Shown here piece after piece: positions 62,801 to 64,000 of a stretch of DNA of 64,000 nucleotides. Each line of letters starts with the position of its first letter. Within the stretch, counting starts at the first letter, position 1. The DNA comes from Chryseosolibacter sp964551035. GTDB taxonomy: Bacteria; Bacteroidota; Bacteroidia; Cytophagales; Cyclobacteriaceae. The stretch spans positions 1 to 64,000 of the forward strand of contig CAZKBK010000020.1 of assembly GCA_964551035.1 (NCBI GenBank), written 5' to 3'. Under the pieces are notes generated by a model. That model was not told where the DNA came from and did not search any database. It was given only the letters and a program-made list of their open reading frames with translations. Position numbers and translations under genes: made by a program.

Positions 62801-64000
62801 CGTGCGCATTCCTGTTTTCATAGAGGGCAATACGATTCGGGTTCGTGTTGGTCACGCCGGTCACCATGTCCGGCTTACCGTCTCCGTTGAGATCCGCCGA
62901 GATCACCGACGTGGGATAGGTGGAAGTTCCGGCACCCTGATGCAGGTAGGCGGTCACAAATGCATTGAGATCAAACGTTCCGCCCGTGAACACATTCTCA
63001 TAAATTCCTATGTTACCGTTGTCGGCAACTACAAGATCGACCTTTCCGTCGCCGTTGATATCGGCCAAGGCCACACCCCCGTAGTTCCCGAGCGCGGAAT
63101 TAAAAATCAATTCCTCCTGAAAATCGTCAGCGGTCAACACCCCATCGGTATCGGCGTTGATCCTGACCCTTACGTCGATGCCACTGTTGGATTTCCACAT
63201 GATGTCGTTGTGTCCATCCAGGTTCAAATCAGCGATCTGAACACCGCCCTGGATAGAGGAAGGTATTGAAAAGAGATATTCAAAGGCGGGCGTTCCCGGG
63301 CTTGAAATATTTCCGAGCGCCTCAATTGTTCCGCTATGGGTGGCTTTAACGAGGATCTCCGGCTTCCCGTCGTTGTTCAGGTCTCCAATGCTGGCTCCGC
63401 TCACGCCGGCGAACATGTCGAAATCAAAATTGCGTGAAGCGGCAAACTCGATGTCACCGGGGCTGCTGATGTTCTGAGTGATCCAGAAATAGTGCCAGGC
63501 CGAAGAACTGATTGAACCCTCGCAGCCCATCAGGTCAGGTCTTCCGTCGCCGTCGACATCGGCAATGTTCAACGGTGGGCTTTCATCCCTCAGGCCGCTC
63601 CACCGTTCAGGCGCCTCAAAGGAAATCGTTCCCGGCGTACTCGTGTTCCGGAAAGTGACAAAGGCTCCGACGGTAGAAGAGCGGTTCGCGGAAGTGACAA
63701 CATCAAGCTTTCCATCGCCGTCCAGGTCGGCTGTTCTCAGACCTGCACCATTGGCGCCGCTGCCGCCGGTAGCAAAACTGATCTCTCCCTCAAACGAAGC
63801 TGAAGTCAGATCTCCGCCGGTTCCTTTGTTTCGGTATACCTTGAAGGTCTGATTCGTCTCATCGCCGATAAGAATGTCGCCCCAACCATCCCCATCGATA
63901 TCGCTTACGGAGAATCCGTCAATGTTCACCGATGTGCTCAGATCCGATTTGCGGTCAAACGAATTGGGTATGATGCGTCCGCCTCCTTCAAAAAGCGGAA
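59808..64000 (-). CDS. Giant FG-GAP/VCBS secreted protein, partial at 5' end
   Basis: The frame runs past the window's right edge with no stop and no ATG, so the gene is incomplete; at least 1397 codons are seen. From N to C: FG-GAP/VCBS repeats (DLDGDGKLDVVTS, DVDGDGRPDLMGC), an IPT/TIG domain near PLSGPVGSAVTITGNFF, more VCBS repeats, four Ig-like repeats marked by CEGSAFTLVATGAADG and alike, and a type IX C-terminal domain with AVSPNGDGLNDVFVL and RIFDRWGDRVYSAENY. It should be exported by the T9SS to the surface, as an adhesin or structural protein. Confidence 0.9.
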   Translation of the reverse strand, partial: PLFEGGGRIIPNSFDRKSDLSTSVNIDGFSVSDIDGDGWGDILIGDETNQTFKVYRNKGTGGDLTSASFEGEISFATGGSGANGAGLRTADLDGDGKLDVVTSANRSSTVGAFVTFRNTSTPGTISFEAPERWSGLRDESPPLNIADVDGDGRPDLMGCEGSISSSAWHYFWITQNISSPGDIEFAASRNFDFDMFAGVSGASIGDLNNDGKPEILVKATHSGTIEALGNISSPGTPAFEYLFSIPSSIQGGVQIADLNLDGHNDIMWKSNSGIDVRVRINADTDGVLTADDFQEELIFNSALGNYGGVALADINGDGKVDLVVADNGNIGIYENVFTGGTFDLNAFVTAYLHQGAGTSTYPTSVISADLNGDGKPDMVTGVTNTNPNRIALYENRNAHAPMISVATVSPLSGPVGSAVTITGNFFSPTLADNRVYFGAVEAMVTAATTTELTVTVPAGATYAPVSVRVGELTSRYHLPFNVTFSSGVAFDNTHFAPPVAFTLTDANYDIDVADLDRDGKPDLIAEASGGTYAFRNAHVSGVVTDASLVPDDTLPATFANPRLGDIDGDGFVDVVAVNGVMRRNMSAAGEISFAGNTSFGTGAGNLAFADFNLDGMMDVALTNGSAQLVLKENLSMPGDFVTGQFPTLGANVAFAKPSSGGGIVAGDFDGDGFADVVTTNPGSDNISFFRNLGILKISTGQFDTRVDITVGENPGRIYSGDLDVDGKIDLVLYHGTGASASELTVLHNQSTPGNVVFIAFTLALTSAATVAHIDDLDGDGRPEILVVSETGDRFSIFKNSSSPGSLDASSFAAPFNTGITNPRCVHTLDINLDGKPEVIITSAPNLLLVYENVVGNPVIDITTQPAAVTDVCEEEDTSLSLVASGGEPLTYRWQKYDGAGFVDLNDGGAFAGTSTATLNILGATATVGGDYRCRLSSATALPVISDTVAVVVNLRPAAPVVTGESACEGSAFTLVATGAADGQFRWYDVPVEGSALAGETSGSLTIPSLVSTTTYYASIHDGMCESARSAVVAEVLPLPTAPLVTNGFVCGSGTVELTATGASDGQYRWYDVATAGTALVGFVNGVFTTPDLSATTLYYAAINDGVCESPRVEVVADVYALPAPPAVEGITVCANAGATLVASGAADGDYRWYTSPSGGAQIADETHAAFTTPALAETTSFFVSVVVGYCESERTEAVATVIDCSNRAAPVITPPALTTHVGGVVTLDLLSIITDEDGDLDPTSLSITDAPSSGAIAVIDETHNLMVDYSGVSFSGMDHLTLSVCDALAFCTNETVTISVAGDVVVYNAVSPNGDGLNDVFVLQFIDAFDGTRENSVRIFDRWGDRVYSAENYDNSTVVFKGLNDNGTSLPSGVYFYKIEFASGMPGRSGYLLLKR

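Overview
The window looks like chromosomal DNA of a Bacteroidota bacterium, most likely a soil or freshwater Cytophagales (inference). The signs are a type IX secretion C-terminal domain on a giant FG-GAP/VCBS protein, three orphan MacB/FtsX-type permeases of about 800 residues, an ECF42-type sigma factor with a DGPF/YCII protein, TonB and DUF983 proteins, weak Shine-Dalgarno sites, and a Bacteroidota-type promoter (TTG, N20, TATATTTG) at 10911-10942. No tRNA, rRNA or CRISPR array was seen.

Positions 1 to about 15.2 kb form an accessory island, visibly AT-richer than the rest. From left to right it holds: a DUF6602 nuclease-like / SIR2 / HerA operon on the minus strand, with HerA cut short; a mobilization module (HTH protein, small coupled protein, MobC, MobP-type relaxase) with a membrane-protein ORF nested in another frame of the relaxase gene; an unknown 251-residue gene; gene debris; a DUF3883 protein; an AbiEi-like/Fic fusion preceded by four phased repeats; a tight operon of a HIT hydrolase, a four-helix membrane protein and a PEP-synthase-like/MazG-like fusion; and the C-terminal stub of a hipA gene. 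The HIT/TM/PEP-synthase-MazG operon and the AbiEi-Fic unit are the best candidates for undescribed systems.

From 15.3 to 64 kb the content is mostly ordinary chromosome: Fur-family regulator plus zinc/cadmium P-type ATPase; an ECF42 sigma/RibD-like/SnoaL/YCII group; a DUF922-like protease and membrane protein pair; AraC plus cupin; a secreted Sel1/ankyrin protein; SRPBCC; a VKOR and SPW-SDR pair; a MacB-like permease; a PQQ-propeller lipoprotein; an ArsR-rhodanese / rhodanese-persulfide dioxygenase / MFS operon with a clear operator; a phosphoribosyltransferase / erythromycin-esterase / alpha-beta hydrolase group; two more permeases; DinB, RIC/ScdA, AraC, DUF983 and truncated globin genes; TonB, hemolysin III, KAS III and TRIC channel genes; and at the right edge a giant secreted FG-GAP protein that runs out of the window.

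A family of composite non-coding repeats (heptamer array, long inverted repeat and about 190-bp GC-rich units) sits between genes at 22.9-23.8, 25.9-27.0, 34.8-35.0, 37.5-38.4 and 40.9-41.1 kb. Two direct copies bracket the protease/membrane pair, and one copy carries a perfect 357-bp tandem duplication. All functional calls rest on reading motifs and family resemblance by eye; no database search was run.
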